From: an uncultured Acetatifactor sp.
GTDB taxonomy: Bacteria; Bacillota; Clostridia; Lachnospirales; Lachnospiraceae
Reading direction: 5' to 3'
Assembly: GCA_910585615.1 (NCBI GenBank)
Contig: CAJUFO010000041.1
Coordinates: 1-39,384, forward strand
DNA: 39,384 nt
Position numbers and translations under genes: made by a program. This document shows positions 1 to 9,440 of the stretch, piece after piece (positions within the stretch are counted from its first letter, which is position 1; each line of letters starts with the position of its first letter). The notes under the pieces were generated by a model, which saw only the letters and a program-made list of their open reading frames with translations, did not search any database and was not told the DNA's origin.

Positions 1-1807
1 ATAACTTCTCGGAATCTTCAACCCTTATTTCATGGGGCTTTCAGAACCTATTTTTCAAAAATCACCCACTTTTTTCTCTAAAACACTTGACAAACCAGTC
101 AAAAAATGCGGCGCTTCGCGCCCCTTGATCAATAAGTACATTTTTTGATTGGAGGCGATTTTTGATGTTACCTTATAACCCTGGCGGTCATGCCGCCTTT
201 CAGGATACTTTCGTATCCCAGTTCCTTAAATTTTACCCGGATCCCTTTGTGCTTCCCAAAAGCACCTGGGATTATATCGTGCAGTTCTGGTTTCTCGATC
301 TTTCCAAGACGGATTCTGTCATGCGGGAATGCTATTCTGTTTTTGGCCCGGAACCAAGGCTCCCTTCCTGCATGCTGCGCTCCTATCTGCTTGCTTTGAA
401 ACTGAAAGTTACTTCCATCACTGTCTGGTGCCGCATGCTTAAGGAAACTCCCCTTTATGCCATCCTCAGCGGGTTCTCTTTCGGCGATACCCCTGGTGTC
501 GGTACTTTTTATGATTTCTTTTCCCGCATCTGGCAGGATGACTCCAACAACCTTTCCCCGAAAGACCGGTTCCCTAAAATGAAGAAAACTCCCAGGGGGA
601 AGAAGAAAGGGGATAAGACTCCCTGCGATTCTTCCAGCACTGCTTCAAAACTTCTTCCCCTGCTGGAACGCTGGCATTTAAAGCCTGAGAATCCCTTTTT
701 CCTCATTTTCCGGCTTTATCAGCAGCAGTTCCTGGACCAGTCCATCCACAGGGGGCTGGTTAATCCCCGGCACCTGGCTCTTGCCGGTGACGGCACCCCT
801 GTCCGTACTGCCGCACAGCAGCGCAAAAAGCGCATCTGCGATTGTAAGGAGAAAGGCTGTTCTTCCTGTAACTGTAAACGCCATTATTCCCAGCCCGACT
901 GCAACTGGGGATGGGACTCCCACCGGGAATGTTATTTCTTCGGCTACCACCTCTACATGTATGTGGCTTCCGATTCCTTCAGCGACCTCCCTGTGTTTCC
1001 GCTTTTAGAGCGGGCCTCCCGGCATGACATGCTTTCCTTCCTGCATTCCTTTTTCACCATGAAAGCGTATCTTCCGGAATTCCGCATTGAAAAGCTCCTT
1101 CTGGATTCCGCACACGACGCTTACGCTGTTTATGAATACTGCAGACGGGAACATATCACACCGTTTATCGACCTCAATCCCGGACATACCGGGCATTTTA
1201 CCTATAAGGACGATTTCACAATCGATGATGATGGTGTCCCTGTCTGTAAGTTGGGCTTACGTATGCATAAAGATGGATATGAAGCTGCCAAACACCGGGC
1301 AAAATACCGGTGCCCGAAATCAAACCGGAAACGTGGCTGCTTCTGTGAACACCCCTGTTCACCGGCGAAATATGGAAGAACCGTACACATCTTTACCGAT
1401 GACAATCCAAGGTTGTTCAACATACCGCCAAGGGACTCTAAAGCATGGGAAAAGGAATATGACAGAAGGACTTCCGTGGAGCGCTCCAACAAGCGTGAGA
1501 AAGAGGACTATAAATTAGAAGACGGCAGGCACCGCTCGACGAAGATGTGGTACTGCCGCCTCTACGGCATCATGATGCTACAACATCTTGATGCCTGGGA
1601 AATGCCCTCGACTGAGGCATTTCAAGAATCATTCTTAGGTTTAGCCGCCTAATAATGATATCTTAAGCGATTCCATAAGATTTTTCAAGGCATAGTACCC
1701 GCTATGTCCAATGTTTATGTCCATTTTTCTCTAATTTCTTTTCGTGCACGATATTCCGTTGTCAATCTTCGGCTGGAATCTCATTCATTGAGATTCCGAG
1801 AAGTTAT
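1..1807 (+). mobile_element. Complete insertion sequence with 17-bp terminal inverted repeats
   Basis: Bases 1-17 and 1791-1807 are perfect inverted repeats (left end ATAACTTCTCGGAATCT). They bracket one transposase gene. The window begins exactly at the left repeat, so the true outer edge and any target duplication on that side cannot be seen. The right end also carries a perfect 9-bp hairpin (1775-1783 with 1789-1797, loop TTCAT) that overlaps the terminal repeat; such structures can block transcription or translation entering an element. A small GC hairpin lies at 110-124 before the transposase. The element sits inside a GH28-like gene and interrupts it. Confidence 0.85.
162..1652 (+). CDS. 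DDE-type transposase of the insertion sequence
   Basis: A 496-residue transposase filling most of the element. A DDE triad is visible: Asp in the motif GDGTPV (about residue 209), Asp in LLLDSAHDA (about 317) and Glu in RRTSVERSNK (about 443). A cysteine-rich stretch (CDCKEKGCSSCNC, about residues 227-239) lies between the first and second acidic residues and a second Cys/His cluster (CFCEHPC) before the Glu, perhaps structural zinc sites. The frame is intact, so the element may be active. Start ATG 162 follows GGAGG at 151-155. The family is not certain: the layout is IS1182/ISNCY-like, but no family signature settles it. Confidence 0.85.
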   Translation: MMLPYNPGGHAAFQDTFVSQFLKFYPDPFVLPKSTWDYIVQFWFLDLSKTDSVMRECYSVFGPEPRLPSCMLRSYLLALKLKVTSITVWCRMLKETPLYAILSGFSFGDTPGVGTFYDFFSRIWQDDSNNLSPKDRFPKMKKTPRGKKKGDKTPCDSSSTASKLLPLLERWHLKPENPFFLIFRLYQQQFLDQSIHRGLVNPRHLALAGDGTPVRTAAQQRKKRICDCKEKGCSSCNCKRHYSQPDCNWGWDSHRECYFFGYHLYMYVASDSFSDLPVFPLLERASRHDMLSFLHSFFTMKAYLPEFRIEKLLLDSAHDAYAVYEYCRREHITPFIDLNPGHTGHFTYKDDFTIDDDGVPVCKLGLRMHKDGYEAAKHRAKYRCPKSNRKRGCFCEHPCSPAKYGRTVHIFTDDNPRLFNIPPRDSKAWEKEYDRRTSVERSNKREKEDYKLEDGRHRSTKMWYCRLYGIMMLQHLDAWEMPSTEAFQESFLGLAA

Positions 1808-1809
1808 TC

Positions 1810-3264
1810 GTGGATCCCCACAATCCGGTGGAGTGCAATCCGGCCAATTACGAGGAGATTGACGGGCATTGCTATCTCAAGGTCTGGCAGTCCGAAAGCT
1901 ATGCCCAGAAGAACACCTCCAGCCAGGGAAGCTCCCGCCAGAATCACGGCGTTCTACATCCGGAGGCCCACGGCGCTTATGTGGCCGATTTCTCCAGAGA
2001 GCTGAAGGATACCGACCTGCCCTTATATGCCAATGCCATCGGATCCGCCACCATGGCCACCGTGAGCAATGTATTGATCCGCAATGTCACCATCACCAAC
2101 GCGGATCCCCGCTATCCCATCCTGCTGATGGGGCTGACGGATTCCCATATAAAAAATATCGTCCTGGAGAATATCTCCGTGGAGTACAGAGGCGGGCTGA
2201 GCATGGAGCATGCCGTGGAGCAGAGGCAGCTGAACACAGAGTGGAAATTCTCTCAGTTCCACACGAAAGAACGGGTCCAGAATCTGCCCTGGCTGGTGAA
2301 CACTTTCTTTGCCAGAGGCGAAGGCCTCCTGCCCCGGGCGGACTGGGATGCCCGGGAGAACTGCTGGCGGGGGGATCCCTATAACGTACCCGAGCTGCCG
2401 GGGGCCTATCCGGAGCCCAGCGCCTGGGGCATCCTGCCAGCCTACGGCCTGTTTGCCAAGCATGTGGACGGCCTGACCCTGCGGAATATCCGTTTTTCCT
2501 GCAAGGTGCCCGACGGCAGGCATGTCTGCGTCTTTGATGACGTGAAGGATGTCTGTGTGGACGGGCTGGAAGCCCACTGTGCCCGGGACATTGCCCCGAT
2601 TGCCGCCGTCACGGATCATTACAGGCGGCACACCAATGCGGAGGACGTACCGGAGCAGCCCTATTTCACTACCGAAGTCACAGGGCTGGAAATCCACAGG
2701 CCATTGATTCTGTGGGACGGCACAAAGGACGGCCAGCCCAGGACGCTCCACGGGAAGTCCGATTGCGTCAAGCATGTGGAAATCCATGCCCCTGCCCCCG
2801 GCACTCCCCAGGACAGCCTCTATCCCCTGCCCACAGCACCCTGTCAGGAGACCGGATATCATTATGAGGTGGAGACCGATATCTATCCCCTTCCCCTGAC
2901 TGTATACCGGCCCTATATCCAGCCGGTGGCACCTGTCCGAATCCAGGCCGGAGAGCTTTGCCGCATCCATTTATCCGTGCGCAACCCCGCCAGCGACGTG
3001 TCCGAAGAGGCCACCGGCACGAGACTGTACAACGGCCAGGTCCTGCTGCCCAATTACAGCGTGAAAGGCGTGGCCTCGCCCCTGCAGATAGCCTGTGAGA
3101 ACCTGCCGGAGGGCGCGCATCTGGACCTGGCCGGCATGGAGTTCCTCTGGACGCCCACCAGCGGACAGAAGGGTGATTACGGCATTGTCTTCGCAGTGGA
3201 TGACGGCCTGATGCCGGAAAAGATGCGGGTCAAGATTACCGTGGAGGATACAGAACATGACTGA
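1810..3264 (+). pseudogene. 3' remnant of a GH28-like beta-helix glycoside hydrolase, cut by the insertion sequence
   Basis: The open frame runs straight out of the insertion sequence, and the GTG at 1810 is only the first possible codon after the junction, not a natural start. The remaining 484 residues look like the C-terminal part of a GH28 (polygalacturonase-like) right-handed beta-helix: repeated strands such as VSNVLIRNVTITNAD and IKNIVLENISVEYRG, and later VDGLTLRNIRFSC. The last 90 residues resemble a putative Ig-like (He_PIG-type) domain ending in a DDGLMPEKMRVKITV-like strand. The family acts on pectin-type galacturonans. The 5' half must lie left of the window. Without it the fragment is probably inactive. 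Its stop overlaps the next gene by 8 bp, which shows the original transcript was shared. Confidence 0.75.
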
Positions 3265-3715
3265 CTATACCCTGCTCCAGGAACAGCTTGCTTCCATGAT
3301 TCGGACCGAACGTGACACCATCGCGAACCTGGCCAATGCCTCCGCCCTGCTGTATATGAGCTTAAGCGGCATCAACTGGGCCGGCTTCTATCTGACGCGG
3401 GAGGGCCAGCTGGTGCTGGGGCCCTTTCAGGGCAAGCCCGCCTGCGTCCGCATCGCCCTCGGAAAGGGGGTATGCGGGACTGCGGCGGCAAATGATACTA
3501 CGATTGTAGTCCCAGATGTACATGCCTTTGCCGGGCACATCGCCTGTGATGCCGCCTCCCGCTCGGAAATCGTAGTCCCTGTCCACCATGCCGGAAGGCT
3601 GACGGCTGTGCTGGATATCGACAGCCCCTTATACGGACGTTTTACCCCAGAAGACAGGGAAGGGCTGGAGCGCTTCTGCGCTATTCTGGAAGGCTCCTGC
3701 GACTGGCGGATTTAA
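3257..3715 (+). CDS. msrC: Free methionine-(R)-sulfoxide reductase (GAF domain)
   Basis: A 152-residue single GAF-domain protein of the fRMsr family (YebR/MsrC), which reduces free methionine-R-sulfoxide in the cytosol using thioredoxin-type electrons. Family landmarks are clear: INWAGFYL near residue 39, the GPFQGKPAC segment with Cys63, GKGVCGTAA with Cys73, and Cys97 in FAGHIACDA followed by SRSEIVVP. These three cysteines match the catalytic and resolving positions of the family. Start ATG 3257 has GGAGG at 3242-3246 and overlaps the upstream pectinase stop by 8 bp. A link between oxidative repair and a pectinase is probably only positional. The insertion sequence upstream may have cut off its original promoter. 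Length is normal for the family. Confidence 0.9.
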   Translation: MTDYTLLQEQLASMIRTERDTIANLANASALLYMSLSGINWAGFYLTREGQLVLGPFQGKPACVRIALGKGVCGTAAANDTTIVVPDVHAFAGHIACDAASRSEIVVPVHHAGRLTAVLDIDSPLYGRFTPEDREGLERFCAILEGSCDWRI

Positions 3716-3722
3716 AATGATT

Positions 3723-3824
3723 TATACTGCTTAACGATTTCACTTGCCGTGAAACCAGACTGCATAACACTGATTGGTTCAATCGCATGATTACATTAGG
3801 CAGTATTCAGCGTTATACAGTATA
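3723..3824 (+). repeat. 102-bp structured repeat, copy A
   Basis: One of three copies of a 102-bp element (others at 13844-13945, minus, and 28276-28377, plus). It begins TATACTGC and ends with the matching inverted end, giving 14-bp imperfect terminal inverted repeats flanked by TA. It contains a TTTCAC/GTGAAA hairpin and an internal segment complementary to the right end. Copy A differs from the consensus at three sites, all transitions. It lies 7 bp after the msrC stop and 27 bp before the ATG of the leucine-rich-repeat gene, in the same orientation as that gene. Confidence 0.9.
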
Positions 3825-3851
3825 TTACATAGAAACGAGGGTTCATTTCAA

Positions 3852-5849
3852 ATGGCAAACGAAATAACAAAGTGCCCCATGTGCGGCACCAAACTGAAAA
3901 TGATGAACGGGAGGATGACTTGCAAGGAGTGCGGCTATTATGTCAGAGGTACAGAGGAGCAGAACGCCTCCTCGGGCACGGCACAGCAGAGCGCCTCCCG
4001 CGGCGCGTCCTTTCCCAAAAACAGCACCACTACATCGGGAAACCGCAGCGACCGCTACGTCTCCTCCGGACAGTCCGGCTATTCCGGGAGCTCCACCGTC
4101 TCCGGCCCTTCCTCCTCCGGGAGGCCCTCGGAGCACAATCCCACCGTAGCGATTGTGGTAGGGGTGCTGGCGGGCGTCGTCTGCGTGGCCCTGTTCGCCC
4201 TTATCGTCATGTTCAAATCCGGCTTCTTTCAGGACATGTTCCCGCACCCGGACAGCAGGGCCGACAGCTACGCCAGCTCCAATGCCCGGGCCAGCTCCTC
4301 CCAGGCTTCGAAGGAGACGGACGCGCCCACCAGAGAAGCTGTCGGCTCCGGTCCCATAACCCCCCAGTCCAGCTTCTTCCGTTCCGTGGCGGAATACATC
4401 TGGGACAAACCCTGCGACACCATCACGGCGGAGGAGCTCGCCAGCCTCACCGCGCTGCAGATCGATCGTGACGAGAGGAGCATCACCTTTCAACTGAACG
4501 GCGGCGAGGCCGATACCGCCACCTATGAGACCGACGCGGGGCTGGAGCTCTCCGACCTGTCCTGCTTTACCGGGCTGGAGTGGATTTCCATCGATGATTC
4601 CCTTTCGAAAGGGGATTTGAGGGGCCTGGAATCCCTCACCGGCCTTTACGCCGAGAACAGCATCACCGAGATGGCCTCCATCGTCCCCCATCCGGAATCC
4701 ATCACGGAGCTGGGCGTATACGATTCCTTCCTTGCCTCCAGCCTGTCGGGGCTGGACGCTTTCCCCAACCTCATGTACCTGAAGGCGGACTATGCGGGGC
4801 TGGAGGACATCTCCGCCCTGGAGCAGTTCCCCGACCTGCTGGGCCTGGCCCTGTCTGGGTGCGACAGGCTCACGGACTTCTCCCCGCTGATGTCCCTGCC
4901 CTGCCTGGAGGAGCTGAGCATCGAGTCCGACCAGCTCAAGAGCATCGATTTCGTCAGGAACATGCCGGCGCTGACCAACCTGACCATAGAGAGCACCCAG
5001 ATATCCAGCGTGGACGCCCTGGGGGACTGCCCGCAGCTGGAGTACCTGTATCTGTACCTGGACGGCTCCTATAACACCACGGACTATTCCGTCATTGGCG
5101 GTTTGACGCTGTTAAAGGAGCTGGCCCTGGAGATGAGCGGAAACTACAATGGCATCATGCCCTCCTTTGCCGGCCTGACGGACCTCCAGACCCTGGCGCT
5201 GAAGGGCGTGCGCGACGTGTCCCCCGTAAAGGACGCGGTGGGCCTGGCCTACCTCTCCCTGGAGGACTGCAGCGGGGATTCCCTGGATATATTCGCCTCC
5301 CTGCCGGAGATCCAGGTGCTGTACATCAATGATTTCTCCTCCTATACCAGCTCCCTGGAGCCCCTGACCCATCTGCCGAAGCTGACCTTACTGAGCCTTG
5401 ACGGCACGTCCGTCTTCGGAAATGTGGAGGAGATATTCGGCATCCCTACATTGCAGTATCTGTATCTGGACGACTGCCAGGTAGGCATGGACTTCGCCGC
5501 CATCCCCACCAACGAGACCCTGGAAATCCTGTCCATGAACGACATCTCCATCCTCCATGACCCCACCTACAATAACGGGGACAGGGTGAAGCTGTCGGAG
5601 CACTACGACATGTTCAGCCATTTTCCGAACCTGACGGAGCTGCATCTGGAGTCCACTGGAATAGACAGCATCGAATTCGTGGCGGGCCTGCCAAAGCTCC
5701 AGTACCTGAACATCACGGACAACAATGTCACCAGCTTAAAGCCCCTGGAGGGTTTGAACGATTTCCAGGCGGTGTGGTGCGGGCAGAACACCATCCTGGA
5801 GAACCTGCCGGAGAGCAGCGGTATTTCGGTGTATACTACGGAATATTGA
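3852..5849 (+). CDS. Zinc-ribbon, single-span membrane protein with leucine-rich repeats
   Basis: A 665-residue protein of unknown role. Residues 8-27 form a zinc ribbon (CPMC and CKEC pairs). A Ser/Gly/Thr-rich linker of about 65 residues follows, then one membrane helix at about 98-121 flanked by FKSGFF. The remainder (about 230-660) is a leucine-rich-repeat domain with units of the type LTGLEWISI, FPNLMYLKAD and LPKLQYLNI, like internalin-type repeats. This predicts an N-terminal zinc ribbon in the cytoplasm and an exposed repeat domain outside, suited to binding a partner. The start at 3852 is preferred because GAGGG lies 11 bp upstream; an earlier ATG at 3774 would translate through repeat copy A. 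No signal peptide is seen apart from the internal helix. A strong hairpin terminator follows at 5927. Confidence 0.8.
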   Translation: MANEITKCPMCGTKLKMMNGRMTCKECGYYVRGTEEQNASSGTAQQSASRGASFPKNSTTTSGNRSDRYVSSGQSGYSGSSTVSGPSSSGRPSEHNPTVAIVVGVLAGVVCVALFALIVMFKSGFFQDMFPHPDSRADSYASSNARASSSQASKETDAPTREAVGSGPITPQSSFFRSVAEYIWDKPCDTITAEELASLTALQIDRDERSITFQLNGGEADTATYETDAGLELSDLSCFTGLEWISIDDSLSKGDLRGLESLTGLYAENSITEMASIVPHPESITELGVYDSFLASSLSGLDAFPNLMYLKADYAGLEDISALEQFPDLLGLALSGCDRLTDFSPLMSLPCLEELSIESDQLKSIDFVRNMPALTNLTIESTQISSVDALGDCPQLEYLYLYLDGSYNTTDYSVIGGLTLLKELALEMSGNYNGIMPSFAGLTDLQTLALKGVRDVSPVKDAVGLAYLSLEDCSGDSLDIFASLPEIQVLYINDFSSYTSSLEPLTHLPKLTLLSLDGTSVFGNVEEIFGIPTLQYLYLDDCQVGMDFAAIPTNETLEILSMNDISILHDPTYNNGDRVKLSEHYDMFSHFPNLTELHLESTGIDSIEFVAGLPKLQYLNITDNNVTSLKPLEGLNDFQAVWCGQNTILENLPESSGISVYTTEY

Positions 5850-5926
5850 GGATTTTTCCCCACGAAGGACTGCCCCGCCATGAGCTTCTGCCGAGCCGGG
5901 TCAGCCCACTGGTTCTTTTTACAGGC

Positions 5927-5975
5927 AAGCTCCGCCCCCTGGCGCTTACGGCGCTATGGAGCGGGGCTTTTGTAT
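5927..5975 (+). terminator. Rho-independent terminator after the leucine-rich-repeat gene
   Basis: A long GC-rich hairpin (arm AAGCTCCGCCCC paired with GGAGCGGGGCTT, tetraloop region TTAC) is followed by TTTTG on the plus strand. It separates the leucine-rich-repeat gene from the convergent rhamnosidase gene ending at 6001. Confidence 0.7.
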
Positions 5976-6000
5976 TTCCTTATGAAATGTCTTTTTTCTA

Positions 6001-8331
6001 TCACTGCGCGGAAGCCGTCTTCCAGACGATTTCGTAGCGCCCCGCGCCTTTTTCCAGATAGGCTTTCCTCTCCTCCCGGAACCACCAGCCATCCTCCAGC
6101 AGAATCTCGCAGGACACGCTGTCCGGGCAGGCCACTTCCAGAAGTATCCTGTCGGCCTCCCGCCTCCAGGCCACCGCCACCTCTCCCTCCGGCAGCACAT
6201 GGCGGGCCTTCGCAAAGGTCAGGCTCTCTATGAACTTCGGGCGTATGGACACCTCCCTGCTGCTTCTCACGTTGATGCCGCCGGGATAGCGGATGTACCA
6301 CTGGGACACATCGGCCAGGAAATGATGGTTCTGGGAGCTCATGCGCCTCTTCCCATCCGGAAGGAACTGCTCCGGCACCGTGGTGTCGCCACGCTCTATG
6401 AAGTATCCGTAGGAAGGGTATTCCCTGCCTGTGACCATCCGGTAGGCCAGCTCTGCCTCCCCGAACCGGGCCAGCACATGGTAGATTACCCGCAGGCCCA
6501 GGAAGCCGCATGTCACCTTGTCCCCGTCCCGGTGCACGATCTCCACCAGCCTGCGGAACGCCTCCGGCTTCTCCCCGTCGGTGAAGATATCGTGGTGGAT
6601 TGCCAGGGCCTGGCCGGTCTGGCAAGCCCCCTTTACGGTCATGGTGCCGAAGTCGATGTACCGGCTGCGAATCGCCTCCAGCACTTCCTTCCCCAGCTGC
6701 CTGGCGAAAGCCCCGTGGAGCCCCAGTCCCACGGCCTCGAACATCTCCCGGCCCTTGCGGCACATGTCGTACACCATCACCGTATCCGTAAAGCCCAGGG
6801 GAACCTCGTAGTCTCCGGCACCCCTGTCCACCGGCACCCAGTCGCCCAGGCCCACGGCCACGATGCCCTTTTCGTCCCTGCGTCGGCTGATGTACTCCAG
6901 ATAGCGCAGCATGGCATGGGCGTTCTCCCGGATGATTTCCGTATCCCCTCTGTACTGATAGACGCGGTAAGGGAGCTCGAACAGGACGCGGTCCCAGGCC
7001 GGGCCGTTCCCCCACTCGTAGCCCCAGGTGTCCGTGGGCACGATGCCGGGCAGCATCCCGTCCGGGTGCTGGGAGAGCCGGATATTGTTCAGCCACTCCC
7101 TGTAGCTTTCCTCCGCTCCCAGTGTCATCATGACATGCTCCGCGGAAGCCGCCGCGTCCCCGGTCCAGCCGTTCTTCTCCCTGTGGGGGCAGTCCGTGGG
7201 GAAGTAGTAGAAATTGGACAGGTCGCTGCGCCGTCCTATCTCGCATATCTTGTTGGCCGTCTCGTCGGAGCAGGCAAAGCTCCCACGCTCCTTTAGGTCA
7301 GAGCTCATGACCAGGTAGGTCAGGAGACCCTCTGTGGCCTGCTCCTTCGTGATGCCGGACACGTAGAGGTAGCGGAAGCCGTGGTATGTGAACATGGGCT
7401 CGAAGACTTCCTCTTCCTCGCTGCCCAGGATATAGATGTCGCGCTGGGCGTAGCCGTCCGGATAGAAATTGATGTTGTTGTAGTCCATTTTCCCGTCCAG
7501 CAGCTCCTCGCTGCACTGGATGTCTATGCGCTGCCCGGGCGTGCCTTTGATTTTCAGGCGGAAGATGCCTGCGTTGTTCTCGCCGAAGTCATAGATATAT
7601 CCTCCGCTCCGCTGCGGCGCTTTCTCCGGGGTATCCTGCCCGAACAGGCCGTCATAGACATCCGGCCTGGGCTCGTAGGACGCCATCTCACCGGGACAGA
7701 TCTTTACCGGGGCGATTTCCTTTGTGACGACGATATTGTCCGCATTGCACAGCCTGGCCTCCCCCCGGGGACGCTCCACCGCGATTGGCCCATGCCACTC
7801 CCCATCCTCCACGAACCCCGGCTCCGTCCAGCCCGCAGGCTCCTGCCGCCTGTCATAGAACACGCCGGAGCGCAGGTCGTTGAACCAGACGGGGCCTTTC
7901 CTGCACCGGAAGTCCGTGGCATCGAAGCGCAGCTCCTCCGCCTCGTCCTTAAGCGAAACGCTCAGCGCAAGCTTGGGCGCGGCGTTGAACACATTGTCCA
8001 TGAAGTCCCACACTCTTGTCTTCGCGTTCTGGAACCCGTCCCCCAGCATGATGCCGATGACGTTCTCGCCCTGGCGCAGATAGGGAGTCAGGTCATACCT
8101 GTCATAGTAGGTGATGTGGTCCGTGTTGGAGATATAGGGGGCCAGGAAGCCTTTCGTGATCTTTTGGCCGTTCACGAACAGGTCGTAGAAGCCCAGGCCG
8201 CAGAGGACAATCTCCCCCTGCGCCTTTGCCCCGGACAGCGTGAAGCTCTTCCGGAAGAGCGGGGCCGCCACATGCTTCAGGTAGGTGGAATGCTCTCTGC
8301 ACTCGCTGACGAACTTTCTTGAAAAATCCAT
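6001..8331 (-). CDS. Alpha-L-rhamnosidase, GH78
   Basis: A 776-residue protein matching bacterial alpha-L-rhamnosidases, which release terminal L-rhamnose from plant glycans and glycosides. The N-terminal half has beta-sandwich modules (motifs GLGFYDLFVNG and IGIMLGDGFQNA). The C-terminal half is the (alpha/alpha)6 catalytic barrel. The signature TDCPHRE at about residues 379-385, followed by GWTGD, holds the acidic catalytic region; the WGNGPAWD and LGDWVP motifs follow. No signal peptide is present, so it should act in the cytoplasm on imported oligosaccharides. I chose ATG 8331 because AGGAAAGGA lies about 10 bases upstream; an in-frame ATG at 8367 has no properly spaced site. It is probably monocistronic, with terminators on both sides. 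Confidence 0.9.
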   Translation of the reverse strand: MDFSRKFVSECREHSTYLKHVAAPLFRKSFTLSGAKAQGEIVLCGLGFYDLFVNGQKITKGFLAPYISNTDHITYYDRYDLTPYLRQGENVIGIMLGDGFQNAKTRVWDFMDNVFNAAPKLALSVSLKDEAEELRFDATDFRCRKGPVWFNDLRSGVFYDRRQEPAGWTEPGFVEDGEWHGPIAVERPRGEARLCNADNIVVTKEIAPVKICPGEMASYEPRPDVYDGLFGQDTPEKAPQRSGGYIYDFGENNAGIFRLKIKGTPGQRIDIQCSEELLDGKMDYNNINFYPDGYAQRDIYILGSEEEEVFEPMFTYHGFRYLYVSGITKEQATEGLLTYLVMSSDLKERGSFACSDETANKICEIGRRSDLSNFYYFPTDCPHREKNGWTGDAAASAEHVMMTLGAEESYREWLNNIRLSQHPDGMLPGIVPTDTWGYEWGNGPAWDRVLFELPYRVYQYRGDTEIIRENAHAMLRYLEYISRRRDEKGIVAVGLGDWVPVDRGAGDYEVPLGFTDTVMVYDMCRKGREMFEAVGLGLHGAFARQLGKEVLEAIRSRYIDFGTMTVKGACQTGQALAIHHDIFTDGEKPEAFRRLVEIVHRDGDKVTCGFLGLRVIYHVLARFGEAELAYRMVTGREYPSYGYFIERGDTTVPEQFLPDGKRRMSSQNHHFLADVSQWYIRYPGGINVRSSREVSIRPKFIESLTFAKARHVLPEGEVAVAWRREADRILLEVACPDSVSCEILLEDGWWFREERKAYLEKGAGRYEIVWKTASAQ

Positions 8332-8480
8332 ACTCTGTATTTCCTTTCCTGTGATTTTCAGCGCCATGTCATTACCGCTGCCATGGCCTCCTGTCTCCAG
8401 ATTACATCAATCGCACATATTTGTCCATTTCTTTTACTAAAATAGCCATAAAAAATATGTCCTCATTGCATTCCGAAGAT

Positions 8481-8526
8481 AAAAAAATACCGCAGAGGGG
8501 AAAACAGCGTCTCCCCATGCGGTATT
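8481..8526 (-). terminator. Rho-independent terminator after the Rpn-family gene
   Basis: On the minus strand an AATACCGCA...TGCGGTATT stem with an inner GGGGA/TCCCC pairing is followed by a run of seven T. It is a textbook terminator for the nuclease gene ending at 8562 and insulates the rhamnosidase gene. Confidence 0.85.
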
Positions 8527-8561
8527 CATTTCCAAAAACTGTCAGGCCTCGCTTACACGAC

Positions 8562-9440
8562 TTATAGCCCAAATGCTTTCCTGGCGCTCTCCACATCATC
8601 GGGACTGCAGCCTACGGTCTCCGCAATCTGTTTGTCCGCAAAGCCGGGATTGCGCTGTATTGCCTTGAATATCTGCGCCGATAGAATCAGACCCTTTTCC
8701 AGGCCCTTTTCCCAGCCTTTCTGCATCGCCTCCTGCTGCTTTACCTGGATATCTTCCTCATAGTCGTATTCCGCTATCAGCATATTCGTCACCTCGCTCC
8801 CTTTCCGTTTCAGATAGTCCGACAGGATTCCCTGCTGGATACACTCATTGATTGCCTTTTTTATCGCATCTTCTTCTATCGAGTTCTTCCTCACCTTATC
8901 CACGAACAGGCTGTATTCTCTTAATATCCCACATTTCTCCAGGATGATATGCGCCTTGTGGGAATTGATGTTTATGACCTTTACGGTCAGCTCCGCGGAG
9001 TTTCCGCCAGGAGCATCCAGAAAGGCATCAGACAGCCTCAGCTCCTGCTCCTGCGGGAACTCCTCCGTCCCATTATAAAATGTATAGAACTCCGGAGTCG
9101 GTATCTTTACCTGCATCGTCCTGTACCGGGCCTTTTTCTCCACCAGCTGCTCATAGGCCCTCCCCACGTACATCAGGCAGCGCAGGGGCATATTGGGATT
9201 CACGGTGCTCTGGTGCTCCCCCAGCACCAGCACCCTGCCTTCCACCTCAAAGGAGATGTCATTCTTGAAATTCTTGTACAGCACATCCCCGACCCTTACC
9301 TTCCGGATGATGCTTTCATCCTGATATGCCGTATCATGCAGTGCATTGTACAAGCTCAGCAGATTCTTCTTCGCGGACTCGTCCTCGTAGAACAGATCCA
9401 CGAAAAGGCTGTCCTTGTGTTCACGGTTCTCAGTACCCAT
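8562..9440 (-). CDS. Rpn-family recombination-promoting nuclease / PDDEXK putative transposase
   Basis: A 292-residue protein of the Rpn/PD-(D/E)XK family often annotated as 'Rpn family recombination-promoting nuclease/putative transposase'. Visible landmarks are the N-terminal DSLFVDLFYED segment, the nuclease-like core around ISFEVEGRVLVLGEHQS (a D/E-x-Q type active site near residues 60-77), and MPLRCLMYVGRAYEQL. The C-terminal part has a repetitive KGWEKGLEKGL helix usual in this family. Known relatives cleave DNA and promote RecA-independent recombination; they occur in many copies per genome. ATG 9440 has AAGGAG 11 bases upstream. A broken second copy lies at about 11862-11955. The gene has its own terminator. 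Confidence 0.85.
   Translation of the reverse strand: MGTENREHKDSLFVDLFYEDESAKKNLLSLYNALHDTAYQDESIIRKVRVGDVLYKNFKNDISFEVEGRVLVLGEHQSTVNPNMPLRCLMYVGRAYEQLVEKKARYRTMQVKIPTPEFYTFYNGTEEFPQEQELRLSDAFLDAPGGNSAELTVKVININSHKAHIILEKCGILREYSLFVDKVRKNSIEEDAIKKAINECIQQGILSDYLKRKGSEVTNMLIAEYDYEEDIQVKQQEAMQKGWEKGLEKGLILSAQIFKAIQRNPGFADKQIAETVGCSPDDVESARKAFGL

Noticed and set aside
2023..2970. Long minus-strand open frame opposite the GH28 remnant
   Set aside because: It is antisense to a recognisable protein, has no ribosome binding site and low-complexity composition; it is a by-product of codon bias in GC-rich DNA.
5954..7296. Long open frames on both strands across the rhamnosidase gene
   Set aside because: They are other frames of the GH78 gene, rich in Gly/Arg/Pro, with no family features.
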